Assembly (NCBI GenBank): GCA_938044775.1 | Contig: CALIOE010000095.1 | Location: 1-64,000 of the forward strand | DNA from: an uncultured Rhizobiaceae group bacterium | Lineage (GTDB): Bacteria > Pseudomonadota > Alphaproteobacteria > Rhizobiales > Rhizobiaceae | Reading direction: 5' to 3' | DNA: 64,000 bases | Part shown: piece by piece, positions 25,721 through 35,316 of the stretch | Numbering within the stretch: position 1 is the stretch's first letter | How the letters are laid out: every line of letters starts with the position of its first letter | Notes under the pieces: generated by a model | The model's input: the letters and a program-made list of their open reading frames with translations, nothing else | What the model was told of the DNA's origin: nothing | Databases searched by the model: none | Translations under genes and position numbers: made by a program

Positions 25721-26140
25721 GGCATTTGGTGCCGTGGGAAGCTCAAGCGTGCTCGGATGGCACCCGCATCGGGTATGGTTATGCTGAGTTCTGAACAAAC
25801 CGGTGACACCCGCAGAGGAACACCAACGGGCAGCTCCTGACGGTCAATGGGCTGGCCGGCTTCACCTGGCTTCATCAGTCAGACTCGTAGGGAATTTGCC
25901 ATCCGACTTCGACAGTGTGCGGTTGAACAACCGCCGACCAAACACTAAACTGCTGCCTGTCGAAATGGAGATTTTATGTCCCGGTAAGGTGGGAAGGCAA
26001 CAGCCCTCCCGATGCAAAAACAGCAACTGATATGCGCCGCCAGTGACTGACAGCGGGTAGTTGCGATTTGCCGATTTGAGCATTCCTTACCATTGGGCTC
26101 GAGCATCGGCTCGCGTTCACGACATGAAAGTTGTTCCACG
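25721..26140. other. intergenic region between argC and rsgA
   Basis: 420 bp without a credible gene. The minus-strand frames overlapping here are shadows of argC or rsgA. No terminator or promoter stands out. Confidence 0.5.
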
Positions 26141-27223
26141 ATGAAACGTGACCATTTCCAGTTTCTTCCGCTAAGTCCGGGCGATGAAGGGTCAAGACAA
26201 CACCTGTCTCCCCTTGCGGCGCTGGGCTGGCAGCCGTTTTTTTCCCAGCAAACCGACATAGATGAACTGGCCGAAATGCCACCCGTTCGCGTCGTCGAAG
26301 TGCATCGCAATGCTCTGCATGTTCTCGGCGAAGACATCGACGAGACAATACCGCCCCTGCCTGACGTAACCGTCGGCGACTGGTTGTTGCTCAATCGCGA
26401 ACATTCGAAATTCAGCCGGGTTCTGGAACGAAAGAGCCTGATCAAGCGACGCGCGGCCGGAACAGATCGCCAGGAGCAACTGATTGGCGCCAACATTGAT
26501 ACCGCCTTTATCGTTACGTCCTGCAATCAGGACTTCAACGTTGCCCGCCTTGAACGCTATGTCGTTCTGGCCTTTGAAGCAGACATCACACCAGTGATTG
26601 TCCTCACAAAGACTGATCTGACCTCTGCCCACCAACCTTATGTCGACAAGGCCGGGACGATCTCCGATCGGATTGCGATCGTCGCTCTGGATGCAAGAGG
26701 TGACGAGCCTGGGACCAAGCTGGTGAGCTGGTGCAAACCGGGTGCAACTGTCGCATTCCTGGGGTCATCCGGAGTCGGCAAATCGACACTGGCCAACGCC
26801 CTGTTGGACACCCGGTCAATTGCAACTCAATCTATCCGCGAAGATGATGCCAAAGGACGGCATACCACGACGCGACGGCAACTTTACCCGATGCGGAATG
26901 GCGGGTTGGTGCTGGACACTCCCGGTATGCGCGAATTGCAGCTCACAGATGCAGCTTCCGGCATTGAGGATGTATTTTCGGACATTCGCGATCTCTCGAC
27001 CCAATGCCGATTCAATGATTGCAGACACGAAACAGAGCCCGGCTGCGCTGTTTTGGAGGCGGTTGAAAACAGTGAGATCGACCCCGCACGAATTGATCGT
27101 TGGCGCAAACTCATGGCGGAAGAGGCTTTCAACTCTGCCAGCCTGGCTGAACGCCGGGCCAAGGACAAAGCTTTCGGCAAGATGGTTCGCAAAATCACCC
27201 AACACAAGAGCAAAAGGAGGTAG
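26141..27223 (+). CDS. rsgA: ribosome small-subunit GTPase RsgA
   Basis: 360-aa circularly permuted GTPase that helps 30S maturation. The G4 motif VLTKTDL comes before the P-loop FLGSSGVGKST, with the G3 LDTPGMRE after it, which is the permuted order. The C-terminal zinc site is CRFNDCRHETEPGC. The end is very basic (HKSKRR). ATG 26141 gives a normal N-terminal OB-fold domain; the track start is upstream at 26093. Confidence 0.95.
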   Translation: MKRDHFQFLPLSPGDEGSRQHLSPLAALGWQPFFSQQTDIDELAEMPPVRVVEVHRNALHVLGEDIDETIPPLPDVTVGDWLLLNREHSKFSRVLERKSLIKRRAAGTDRQEQLIGANIDTAFIVTSCNQDFNVARLERYVVLAFEADITPVIVLTKTDLTSAHQPYVDKAGTISDRIAIVALDARGDEPGTKLVSWCKPGATVAFLGSSGVGKSTLANALLDTRSIATQSIREDDAKGRHTTTRRQLYPMRNGGLVLDTPGMRELQLTDAASGIEDVFSDIRDLSTQCRFNDCRHETEPGCAVLEAVENSEIDPARIDRWRKLMAEEAFNSASLAERRAKDKAFGKMVRKITQHKSKRR

Positions 27224-27354
27224 CCGGATGCCGACTGACAGATCAGGCCGGATCGTCTGACACGATCTGTTCACTGCCTGCACAAAACGCTCGATAATGT
27301 TTTTCCAACAGGTCGCACAGTGGGCGTTTGAAACAGAGCGAGCCACAGACTTTG

Positions 27355-27617
27355 TATGGGGCGGTGGCGAGAAGGACTTCGTTCCGGCCCTGCCGGGTGG
27401 CTCGCCTTGCCTACTTCATCTGTCGGTCGAAGCTCCGGACGAAATCGCATCAAGATACATAGCCGGGGGCGGCAAAATCATCATCCCGATAGAAGACAGG
27501 TCTTATGGAATGAGAGAGCGTCGCGTATTGGACCCGGCGTGACATTTGTGGATTCTCAGCGAGACTATCGAGACAGTTAATGCGGTAGAAATCTTACGAC
27601 GCCTTCGCGGCAGCTAA
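27355..27617 (+). pseudogene. decayed copy of the PhnB-like VOC gene
   Basis: The frame GGSPCLLHLSVEAPDEIAS followed by IIIPIEDRSYGM is nearly identical to the protein at 23117-23551. A TGA interrupts it where the intact gene has GGA (Gly), after which the same frame continues HLWILSETIETV ... LRRLRGS to a TAA at 27615. The 5' half is not recognisable. It is therefore a partial, nonsense-broken paralogue or an old recombination scar. The track ORF 27297-27542 covers only the part before the stop. Confidence 0.88.
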
Positions 27618-27893
27618 TCAAGTTCGGGAAGCAATTCACCTGGCAAATGTGAAATCGGACCCCCTTCATCCGACTGAGTTTGCAACGTCCCATGTCCCGA
27701 ATGGGTCGAGAGATCGCAAGTGATTTTTGGCCCAACACCAACCCGAGCCGACGGGCAGGAATCATCACAGTCAACAAGTTCGGTTGCCGGATTGGATCGG
27801 CAAAGATGGCCGGGACCAGCAGACCGAGACATCCTGCGTCATCTATTGTAGAGCTGGGAATGCTAAATGGGATTGGGCCGGACGAGGGAACTG

Positions 27894-28940
27894 ATGTTTC
27901 AAGCTGAACTGAGTCTTGTTCCTGAACTGAAAAAGCATCCTCGCGCCGACTTAGGCATGATCAAGACGAATCTTGAACCGCTCCCGCATCTCGGCGCGCA
28001 TCTCGGCATTGATCTCAACATAAAGCGAGATGATACGCTGCCGTTGGCAATGGGCGGAAATAAAGTACGCCAGCTTGAATATTACTTTGGTCTGGCTGAG
28101 CGGGAAAACGCAGATACGGTTCTGATAACTGGGGCCGTACAATCGAATTTCGTTCGGCTTTGCGCTGCTGCAGCTCGCAAACAAGGTTGGCAACCAATTG
28201 TCCAGCTGGAAGACCGGGTCGCCAGCGTGGAGAGCGACTACAACAATTCAGGTAACGTCTTACTTGACCGGCTGCTTGGGGCAGAGATTCACTATTTTCC
28301 GGAAGGAGAAAACGAAGCGGCGGCTGACGCAAATCTGGATGTCCTGGCCGCAAAACTGCTTGAGCAGGGTAAGCGGCCCTATGTCATTCATCTGGGATTG
28401 GATCATCCGCCCATCGGCGGGCTGGGATATGTTCTGTGCGCCCTGGAAACGTTTCTCCAGGCAAAGGCAGTGGGCCGCCAACCTGACCATGTCATTATTC
28501 CCAGCGGCAGTGGATTGACTCATGCAGGATTTCTGGCCGGTGCCCACGCTATAGGCTGGAATGTTCGCGTTCACGGAATTTGCGTGAGACGGGATGCCGC
28601 CCAACAGCAAATTCGGATACAACAGCGTTCCTTGGAACTTTTAGAGTTGCTGGGCAAACCGAGTGCATTTGATCCATATGATGTGCACGTTCATGACATG
28701 GTGCTCGCGCCGGGATACGGCCGGCTCAACCAGCAGGTCGTAGAAGCGATGAAGCTGGCCGCCCGACTGGAGGCGCTCGTGCTCGAACCTGTCTATTCGG
28801 GAAGAATGATGGCGGGCCTTGTCTCATTGGTCGAAAGCGGAGTCATTTCAGCTGCAGACTCGGTTACCATGATACATACCGGCGGTCTGCCCGGACTTTT
28901 TGCATACGAAAGCAAGATCAGAGACTTCCTGACTTCGTAA
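27894..28940 (+). CDS. PLP-dependent D-cysteine desulfhydrase / ACC deaminase family enzyme
   Basis: 348-aa tryptophan-synthase-beta fold enzyme. PLP lysine is in GGNKVRQLEYYFG; the substrate loop TGAVQSNFVRL and the phosphate-binding SGSGLTHAG are present. The family contains D-cysteine desulfhydrase (D-Cys to pyruvate, H2S and ammonia), ACC deaminase and L-cysteate lyase, and sequence inspection alone does not separate them. ATG 27894 has GAGGGA upstream and is favoured over ATG 27867. Confidence 0.85.
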   Translation: MFQAELSLVPELKKHPRADLGMIKTNLEPLPHLGAHLGIDLNIKRDDTLPLAMGGNKVRQLEYYFGLAERENADTVLITGAVQSNFVRLCAAAARKQGWQPIVQLEDRVASVESDYNNSGNVLLDRLLGAEIHYFPEGENEAAADANLDVLAAKLLEQGKRPYVIHLGLDHPPIGGLGYVLCALETFLQAKAVGRQPDHVIIPSGSGLTHAGFLAGAHAIGWNVRVHGICVRRDAAQQQIRIQQRSLELLELLGKPSAFDPYDVHVHDMVLAPGYGRLNQQVVEAMKLAARLEALVLEPVYSGRMMAGLVSLVESGVISAADSVTMIHTGGLPGLFAYESKIRDFLTS

Positions 28941-29135
28941 TGGTGTTTTTGGCCGGAGCTCTAAAACATCACTTTCGGGTTCGCGACCGCACCCTGCGAA
29001 GAATGATCTGATGACAGGCGCCACCACGACTCTCAAACAGCTTCACCACCATGGCGTGCCAAATATCGGCTTGGGCGCAGGGAAACCTTCCCGGAAGCCG
29101 AAGATCAAACGAGGGCTCGACGCAGTCAGTCGGGG

Positions 29136-30080
29136 CTACAGCGTTCCAATTCGGTGCAGAATCAGTTCAAAGAACCCGTCTGCATCAAGGTCCGTGACCC
29201 AAAATGCATTTGGTGACCGTCGGGTGACTTTCCAGTAGTCGACGACTGTCATACCCATTGTCAGTTCGGATTCGGTCTCGATCTCGACGTTGACAAAGCG
29301 GCCGGAATAAAGATCGGGTTTGAGAAGGTAGGCGATCACGTTGGGGTCATGAAGCGGGCCACCGTCTGTGCCGTATTTTTCCTCATCAAAGCGCTCGAAA
29401 AAGTCGAGCAGTTCAGCAGTTGCGATACCTGCTTGTGTATCCAGGTTGCGAAAAGCCTTAACGCGGGCCGCTGTGGTCTGTGCCTTATGGGTCACATCGA
29501 GAGGCATCACGACAAGCGGTATGCCAGAACCAAAAACCAGCGCTGCGGCGTCGGGATCCACAAAAATGTTGAACTCAGCGGCAGGCGTAACGTTTCCTCC
29601 TTCAAAGAAACCGCCGCCCATCAGAATTATTTCTTTCACACGCGGGACGATTTCAGGCGCCTTCTGAAGTGCCAGACCAATATTTGTAAGCGGTCCGAGT
29701 GCGCAGATTGTAACGGTCTTTTCAGGGCTGGATTTGAGGACTTCGATGATAAAGTCGACGCCGTTCTGTGCCTGCAGTTTCATCATTGGGTCTGGCAATT
29801 CAGGGCCATCCAGACCGGACTTGCCGTGAATGTTTTCCGCCGTAACGAGCCGCCGTTTCATAGGACCGGCGGCGCCGGCGAATACCCTGGTCTCCGGCCG
29901 TTTGGCCAACTCACAAATGATGCGACAGTTCTTTTCTGTCAGACCGAGGGGTACATTGCCCGCTACAGCTGTTATCCCAAGGACGTCCAACTCCGGGCTG
30001 GCAAGAGCGACCTGGATCGCGACGGCGTCGTCATGCCCTGGATCAGTGTCGATAATGATGGCTCTTTTTGATGTTTCCAT
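29136..30080 (-). CDS. nucleoside hydrolase
   Basis: 314-aa member of the inosine/uridine-preferring nucleoside N-ribohydrolase family, which splits nucleosides to base and ribose. The calcium-binding IIIDTDPGHDDA motif at the N-terminus, the ALGPLTNIG block, and GPLHDPNVIAYL with the catalytic-His region near the C-terminus are intact. Start METSK at 30080 rather than the track 30146. Stand-alone minus-strand gene. Confidence 0.93.
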   Translation of the reverse strand: METSKRAIIIDTDPGHDDAVAIQVALASPELDVLGITAVAGNVPLGLTEKNCRIICELAKRPETRVFAGAAGPMKRRLVTAENIHGKSGLDGPELPDPMMKLQAQNGVDFIIEVLKSSPEKTVTICALGPLTNIGLALQKAPEIVPRVKEIILMGGGFFEGGNVTPAAEFNIFVDPDAAALVFGSGIPLVVMPLDVTHKAQTTAARVKAFRNLDTQAGIATAELLDFFERFDEEKYGTDGGPLHDPNVIAYLLKPDLYSGRFVNVEIETESELTMGMTVVDYWKVTRRSPNAFWVTDLDADGFFELILHRIGTL

Positions 30081-30394
30081 AATGTCGGATTCCCTGAACT
30101 TGAGAGCTGGCGGAACGATTGGCATTTGCCGGAAAATCGGGTGCATTTCAGTCGGGTCGCAGACGTCACTCTAAACCCAAACGTCAACACAATACTGATT
30201 TTTGAAAACCTGGCGAGAAGACGCTGTCGGGGCCTCAATCCACAGGCTCAGAATTCGCTCAGCGGGTGATGTGGCGAGATCCAGTCTCTTCCGGCACAGC
30301 ACCGCAAGCACGGTGACCAAACTCAATTGACGAAGGCGTCAGGACGCGACCGTCCCTGAATCGCACAGCAGATGTGACTGCCCTCAACAAAACG

Positions 30395-30420
30395 GCCGCA
30401 TCGTCCTTAGACGATGCGGC
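30395..30420 (-). terminator. rho-independent terminator of the alpha/beta hydrolase gene
   Basis: Perfect 11-bp stem GCCGCATCGTC / GACGATGCGGC with a 4-nt loop, 24 bp beyond the minus-strand stop at 30444. On the minus strand it is followed by CGTTTTGTTG, a usable T-rich tail. Confidence 0.85.
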
Positions 30421-30443
30421 AGTCTTTCGCAGTACAGCAGCTG

Positions 30444-31418
30444 CTATTGGCTGTTTCGATCCATGAACTCGATCATCCGACCGGCAATCCTGGCGCCATA
30501 TTCTTCAAGCGCGAAGTGACCGGTATCCAGCAGGTGGAATTCAAGCTCCTTCAGATCCTGCTTGTAGGGATGAGCCCCTTCGGCAGGAAAAATGTGGTCG
30601 TTCTTGCCCCACATGAGCAGCGTCGGAACCTGGTGTTTGCGAAACAGCGCCTGCCATTTCGGGTATTCAGCGACGTTGGTGCCGTAATCGAGGAACATCT
30701 CAAGTTGCACCTCCTGGTTGCCTTTGCGATCCAGCAGATATTGAACATGCCAATAATTGTCCGGGTTGATCCGCTCCGGATGTTGAGTGCCATGGGTAAA
30801 TTGCCACTTGGTTGCCTCAAGCGTCAGGAAGCCGCGAAGTTTGTCTCCATTTTCCTTTGTCGGGTCGGCCCAATAGGCTTTGATCGGATCCCAGAAATCC
30901 TGCAAGCCTTCTTCATAGGCGTTGCCATTCTGGATGATGAATCCGGACAGCCGCTCCGGGTGCTCTGCGAACATACGAAAGCCGACAGGCGCACCGTAAT
31001 CCATCAGATAGACGGCGTAGCGGTCGACCTTTTTGCGGTCCAGCAGCGTGGTCATCATTCCCGCAATCCTGGCAAAGGAATATTCGAAATTCTGGGCCTG
31101 TGGCATGTCTGAGGCGCCGAAGCCGGGATAGTCAGGAGCTATAACGTGATACTTGCCGGCCAGTTTCGGTATCAGATTTCGAAACATATGCGAGGACGTT
31201 GGAAAGCCGTGCAGCAGCAGGATCGTCGGGCGGGATGGGTCACCGGCCTCACGGTAAGCGATCTTGATTCCGTCAATGGTTTCTGACCGGAACACGACTT
31301 CTGTTTGTTGTGACTGGGAAGCCAGTCCGGTGGCAGCGCCGGGAGTTGTGATCAAGGGCGAGGCAACGGCAAGTGCTATGAGGCTCGCGCCGATGATTGA
31401 AGTGATGGAACGGGGCAT
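30444..31418 (-). CDS. exported alpha/beta hydrolase, epoxide-hydrolase/dehalogenase-like
   Basis: 324 aa with a probable Sec signal peptide (SIIGASLIALAVASPLITT). Alpha/beta fold marks: LLLHGFPTSSHMFRNL (oxyanion HGFP), a nucleophile elbow YLMDYGAPVGF with Asp as nucleophile, and the catalytic His in LDTGHFALEE. An Asp nucleophile is typical of epoxide hydrolases and haloalkane dehalogenases. ATG 31418 has GGAGGG upstream. A strong terminator follows. Export is unusual for this enzyme group but seen in some members. Confidence 0.87.
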   Translation of the reverse strand: MPRSITSIIGASLIALAVASPLITTPGAATGLASQSQQTEVVFRSETIDGIKIAYREAGDPSRPTILLLHGFPTSSHMFRNLIPKLAGKYHVIAPDYPGFGASDMPQAQNFEYSFARIAGMMTTLLDRKKVDRYAVYLMDYGAPVGFRMFAEHPERLSGFIIQNGNAYEEGLQDFWDPIKAYWADPTKENGDKLRGFLTLEATKWQFTHGTQHPERINPDNYWHVQYLLDRKGNQEVQLEMFLDYGTNVAEYPKWQALFRKHQVPTLLMWGKNDHIFPAEGAHPYKQDLKELEFHLLDTGHFALEEYGARIAGRMIEFMDRNSQ

Positions 31419-31485
31419 GTTGGACCCTCCTTTCGAGGACTTGGGTTGTGAAGCAGCAAAGCGCCGCTTGTCGTGAACAAGTCGA

Positions 31486-32115
31486 TCAGGCCTTCTGATC
31501 AAGTGCGATCTTCAGTTTTTTGTTCTCACTTTTGAGTCGTGCGATCTCGTCGCGAACCGGTTTGAGCTGAGGCTCCAACTCTTCCAGGGTCATGCGTTGG
31601 GGGATGTGCTGCGGACAGTTCCAGTCCAGGGCTTCCACCGCAATGATCACCGCACGCTCCGGCAGTGCCCGATATGAAGGGTCCTGCAGTTTCGTCATCA
31701 GGAGCGCATCTTCCTTTGATCCGACAAGTTTCGCCCGTCCCCAGATCTTGAGGCGGCGACGGTTCGGATAGTCCATCAAAATGAGGGAGACGCGGTCGTT
31801 GTCTGAGATGTTCCCCGCGCTCAGGTATTGCCTGTTTCCACGAAAGTCTGCGTAGGCAATTGTTTGATCATCGAGCACTTTGAGGAAACCCACAGGTCCG
31901 CCTCGAAACTGCACATACGGCCATCCGCCGTCGGAGACTGTTGCCTGATAGAATCCATCTCTCCTGGAAATGAACTCTGCTTCAGCGGGTCCAACCTTGT
32001 CCCCCCGGTCTGCATCAGGTTCCAGAAATTGTGCGTAGCCTTCCGCCGAACCCTGTTGTTCCTGGATGGCAAGAACGGAAGGCGTGAAGCTGATTTCGGC
32101 AAAGGCACGTGACAT
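31486..32115 (-). CDS. pyridoxamine 5'-phosphate oxidase-fold flavoprotein
   Basis: 209 aa. The split-barrel core (EFISRRDGFYQATVSDGGWPYVQFRGG, shown in part) with FADFRGN-like and ILMDYPNRRRLKIWGRA segments matches the PPOX FMN-binding family. The C-terminal tail is a charged coiled coil (LKSENKKLKIALD). Substrate unknown; relatives are often flavin-dependent reductases of small molecules. It diverges from a LysR gene, whose likely target it is. Confidence 0.85.
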   Translation of the reverse strand: MSRAFAEISFTPSVLAIQEQQGSAEGYAQFLEPDADRGDKVGPAEAEFISRRDGFYQATVSDGGWPYVQFRGGPVGFLKVLDDQTIAYADFRGNRQYLSAGNISDNDRVSLILMDYPNRRRLKIWGRAKLVGSKEDALLMTKLQDPSYRALPERAVIIAVEALDWNCPQHIPQRMTLEELEPQLKPVRDEIARLKSENKKLKIALDQKA

Positions 32116-32207
32116 GATGTGATCCTGTTCGGTTGAGTTGGTAAACGCTCGTTAGACAGGATTTAGTCTGTTTCTTGAATTTTTAGAATGTTCGTAATAT
32201 TGAATTT

Positions 32208-32230
32208 ATTATTCCTTTTTCTGGAATAAT
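32208..32230. promoter_or_regulatory. inverted repeat abutting the LysR start codon
   Basis: ATTATTCC / GGAATAAT, perfect 8-bp arms with a 7-bp spacer, ending directly before the ATG at 32231. It is a candidate LysR autoregulatory or operator site in the divergent PPOX-LysR region, or it could fold over the start codon. Confidence 0.5.
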
Positions 32231-33133
32231 ATGATGGACAAATTTCAGGCCATGCAGGTCTTCATTTCAGTTGCCGATTGCAAGGGATTTGCCGCGGCCG
32301 CGCGCCAGCTGAATATGTCACCGCCGGCAGTTACACGATCAGTGTCGATGCTGGAGGACCATCTCGGCGCCCGGTTGTTTACCCGCACAACACGTTCCGT
32401 GAGTCTCACGGACGTTGGCGAAAGGTTTCTGGAAGATGGCCGCCGTATCCTGCTTGAACTGAAAGAAGCGGAGCATGCGGCGGTGGGATCGCATGCGGAA
32501 CCGACCGGTGAGTTGCGCGTTACAGCATCAGTTCTGTTTGGCAGAATGATTGTAACGCCACTGCTTGGCAGGTTCCTCGATCAGTATCCGCAGGTTGATG
32601 CGAGAACATTGTATGTTGATCGGGTCGTTAATCTGATTGACGAGGGCCTTGATGTTGGCATTCGAATTGGCGACTTGCCGAATTCCTCGCTCATTGCCGT
32701 TCGTTGCGGCAGCGTTCGGCAGGTCGTGTTCGGGGCGCCGGAATATTTCGAAAAACATGGTCGACCCGATCGACCCGAAGAGCTGACTGCTCACACATTG
32801 ATCCAGTCACTCGCCTTAACGCCCACACAAGAATGGGGCTTCCAGAACAAAGGGCGCCGCCAGTCTGTGCACATCAAGCCGCGTGTTCAAATGAACACCA
32901 ACGATGCGGCAATAGAAATGGCGCTTCGAGGGCGGGGGCTGTCGAGAGTGATATCCTATCAAATATCACCCTACATCGCTGACAACCAACTGTGTGCCGT
33001 TCTTGAGGATTTTGAACTTCCCCCAATGCCGATCCACGTGGTGCATCACGAAGGGCGCATGGTATCCGGCAAAGTGCGGGCCTTTGTTGATTTTATGGTC
33101 GAGCACCTGCGGGCGAACCCGGACCTGCAATGA
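32231..33133 (+). CDS. LysR family transcriptional regulator
   Basis: 300 aa. N-terminal winged HTH: FQAMQVFISVADCKGFAAAARQL then VTRSVSMLEDHLGARLFTRTTR. The effector domain resembles the CrgA/DmlR-type group with RTLYVDRVVNLIDEGLDVGIRIG. Divergent from the PPOX-fold gene with 115 bp between. Start at ATG 32231 or 32234; no strong Shine-Dalgarno because the palindrome occupies the site. Confidence 0.93.
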   Translation: MMDKFQAMQVFISVADCKGFAAAARQLNMSPPAVTRSVSMLEDHLGARLFTRTTRSVSLTDVGERFLEDGRRILLELKEAEHAAVGSHAEPTGELRVTASVLFGRMIVTPLLGRFLDQYPQVDARTLYVDRVVNLIDEGLDVGIRIGDLPNSSLIAVRCGSVRQVVFGAPEYFEKHGRPDRPEELTAHTLIQSLALTPTQEWGFQNKGRRQSVHIKPRVQMNTNDAAIEMALRGRGLSRVISYQISPYIADNQLCAVLEDFELPPMPIHVVHHEGRMVSGKVRAFVDFMVEHLRANPDLQ

Positions 33134-33201
33134 CCGAACGGCGGATTGCCGGCCAACTGACGTTCAAAATCCTACGCTGGTAGGGACTTTCAATCATGGT
33201 T

Positions 33202-33609
33202 CTATTCGCAGATATTCTCTTTGATGAAGCAATTTGAACCAATGCAGCCATCCCAGCCTTTCAGCTTGATGGATTGGGACTTCTCATTGAACGCCCCGTC
33301 AATAATTTTGACCGACTTGATTTTGTCAAACCTGAAAATCCGTTCGGAAGCATAGTCTCTTCCCTTAGTGCAACCCCGGCTTTGCCAGCCATGCATGTAC
33401 ATTTTACCGTTATTGCCAATTGCAACCTGATGCACATCCACAAGACGCGGAAGACAGCCTTTGCTGGCGTCCTTGTCGTATATGATCTCGACGACGCGGT
33501 TTGTCTTGGCCGCCTCGCAGAGCGGGGCTTCATGTTTCGACTGGGCCAGGACGGGTGAGCAGAGAGCAGCAGTAGCAAGCGTTGCAATTGCTATTTGGAT
33601 CAATTTCAT
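33202..33609 (-). CDS. small exported Cys-rich protein, unknown
   Basis: 135 aa with a clear signal peptide (IQIAIATLATAALCSPVLAQS). The mature part has six Cys and the pattern VVEIIYDKD ... RLVDVHQVAIGNNGKMYMHGW ... RIFRFDKIKSVKI. This resembles the beta-rich WYL-type sensor fold, but with export and disulfides; the resemblance is by eye only. ATG 33609 has GGGAGA upstream. Stand-alone gene. Confidence 0.75.
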   Translation of the reverse strand: MKLIQIAIATLATAALCSPVLAQSKHEAPLCEAAKTNRVVEIIYDKDASKGCLPRLVDVHQVAIGNNGKMYMHGWQSRGCTKGRDYASERIFRFDKIKSVKIIDGAFNEKSQSIKLKGWDGCIGSNCFIKENICE

Positions 33610-34120
33610 CTCAGTTCTCCCAACGACAAGCTGATGCTTGTCTCAAGCCTCGTTCAACAGGTTGTTTAACGTCTTTGGCAACAACCTTACAATCCGCGGT
33701 TTTCCAGGCGCGTTCAACCGCCCGCGCAGGACTGCAGATTCTGGATCAAATTGAACTTTCGGGTGACTGAGAAAACAAACAGGCGATAGACCATCTTCCG
33801 GAAATCCGATGCATGCTCGAGACGGGCATTTTTAGCACCAGCATAGGTTTCTGTTTCAGCTGAAAATCCCAGGCCTGGCGCCATGCCGTCGAGCACCACG
33901 CGCCACTGCCCTGTGGAGTGCGCTGAAAATGCCGGGTCAAACTTGTCATATCAAGCATGCTGATTGACGGCTTCGGCCTGGACCCGTCAACCGGGCTCAT
34001 TCGAGTTCGATCCGGTCATTCAGCAGCAGACGCGGACCGGCAATTTCACAAGACGTTCTTTAGCGGACCCAAACTGTCAGGTGGTGTGGTATGATCTCGA
34101 CTGAATTCGGGAGGGAAGAG
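33610..34120. other. 511-bp region with no firm gene
   Basis: Contains a minus-strand frame (about 33714-33960) reading FDPAFSAHSTGQWRVVLDG and onward to NLQSCAGG, which looks protein-like but has an in-frame TGA upstream, no start and no ribosome binding site. It may be the end of a decayed gene. Nothing else seen. Confidence 0.4.
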
Positions 34121-34966
34121 ATGCTGTGCAAAATTGGTGAAATCGAAGTCTGGCGAATTCTTGAGCTAAATGGCCCCTATCTGACCCCGGAAGAGCTCTT
34201 TCCGTTCGATGCGTCTGAAGCGCGAGAGGCAATTAATGCTCACGCGCCAAGTCAGCTCTGCCCGTCGACCGGTGGATTAATCCTGCCCATACAAGGGTTT
34301 CTGCTGAAGACATCGGCACATGTCATTTTGGTCGACAGCTGCGTTGGCAACGACAAGGACAATGCACACCCGGACTGGAACCAACGGTCAGGCAAGCGGT
34401 TTATGGCCTCGATGACCGCGGCAGGAATTAGTCCCCGGAACGTTGACTACGTTCTTTGCACTCACCTTCATACGGATCATGTTGGGTGGAACACCAAACT
34501 TGAAGACGGGCGTTGGGTGCCGACTTTTCCCAATGCCCGCTACCTGGTTCCGGCTGCGGATGAACAACATTTTCGCGATGGGGCTGGAAGCTCTTATGCG
34601 CAAAGTGTCTTACCCGTGATAGAGGCAGGACAGGCCGAAATGGTTACGCCTGGACATATGCTTGGAGACAACGTCACCTTAATATCCACTCCCGGTCATA
34701 CGCCGGGCCATGTATCGGTTCTGTTAAGAAGCGGTAGTTCAGAAGCTGTGATTACCGGTGATGCACTCCATACAACGGCCCAATGCTGGCATCCGGACTG
34801 GCACTTCAAATATGACATCGATGGACCCATGGCAGTTGCTTCACGACGGCGTTTGCTGGAGGAGTCCTCAGAAGCGGATCGAAAGGTTTTGGGCAGTCAT
34901 TTTGCATTGCCATCAATTGGTCGGGTGTTTGCAAAAGGGGATTCGTTTCGCTGGGAAGAGCAGTGA
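34121..34966 (+). CDS. metallo-beta-lactamase-fold hydrolase
   Basis: 281 aa. The metal motif is CTHLHTDHVGWN (HxHxDH), with further ligands in STPGHTPGHVS and ITGDALHT. Relatives include lactonases and glyoxalase II-like esterases; the length and internal layout fit the AttM/AiiB-like or generic MBL-fold group. ATG 34121 is directly preceded by GGGAGGGAAGAG; the track ATG at 34091 is not. Lies before the LysR and tricarboxylate transporter genes. Confidence 0.9.
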   Translation: MLCKIGEIEVWRILELNGPYLTPEELFPFDASEAREAINAHAPSQLCPSTGGLILPIQGFLLKTSAHVILVDSCVGNDKDNAHPDWNQRSGKRFMASMTAAGISPRNVDYVLCTHLHTDHVGWNTKLEDGRWVPTFPNARYLVPAADEQHFRDGAGSSYAQSVLPVIEAGQAEMVTPGHMLGDNVTLISTPGHTPGHVSVLLRSGSSEAVITGDALHTTAQCWHPDWHFKYDIDGPMAVASRRRLLEESSEADRKVLGSHFALPSIGRVFAKGDSFRWEEQ

Positions 34967-35316
34967 TGCGCGCTTGTGTGGTTCCAGGTGAAAGGCTCCG
35001 GGGCATCATTTGACGACACATTTAACGACCAATGGCTCACCATGCCGGTCGCCGCCGACAGCCTTTGAACCCGGCAACCTCCGGGCATCGGCTCACCGCC
35101 CAGTTGCCTGATTGCTATCAAATGAAAAAGTGGACCTGCACCAGTTGTGTAACTGGTTAGCGGACCAGGCTAGAGAACCAGGGCAATTCAAGTGCCTCGA
35201 AACACCAAGGGTGGCAAATCCGGAGTTGATGGGCGCGCAATGCTGGATGATAAAGGTCTTACAAGAAGATTTTTGGCTCTGGTCTGTAAACGCAAACCAG
35301 GAATTTCGGTGCCGTT
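34967..35316. other. 350-bp intergenic region before the second LysR gene
   Basis: ORFs here (35112-35372 and its antisense) have no recognisable pattern. No clear promoter or terminator. Confidence 0.45.

Noticed and set aside
33714-34000. Minus-strand frames with a protein-like stretch (QWRVVLDGMAPG)
   Set aside because: In-frame stop upstream, no start or ribosome site and no family; at most a decayed gene.
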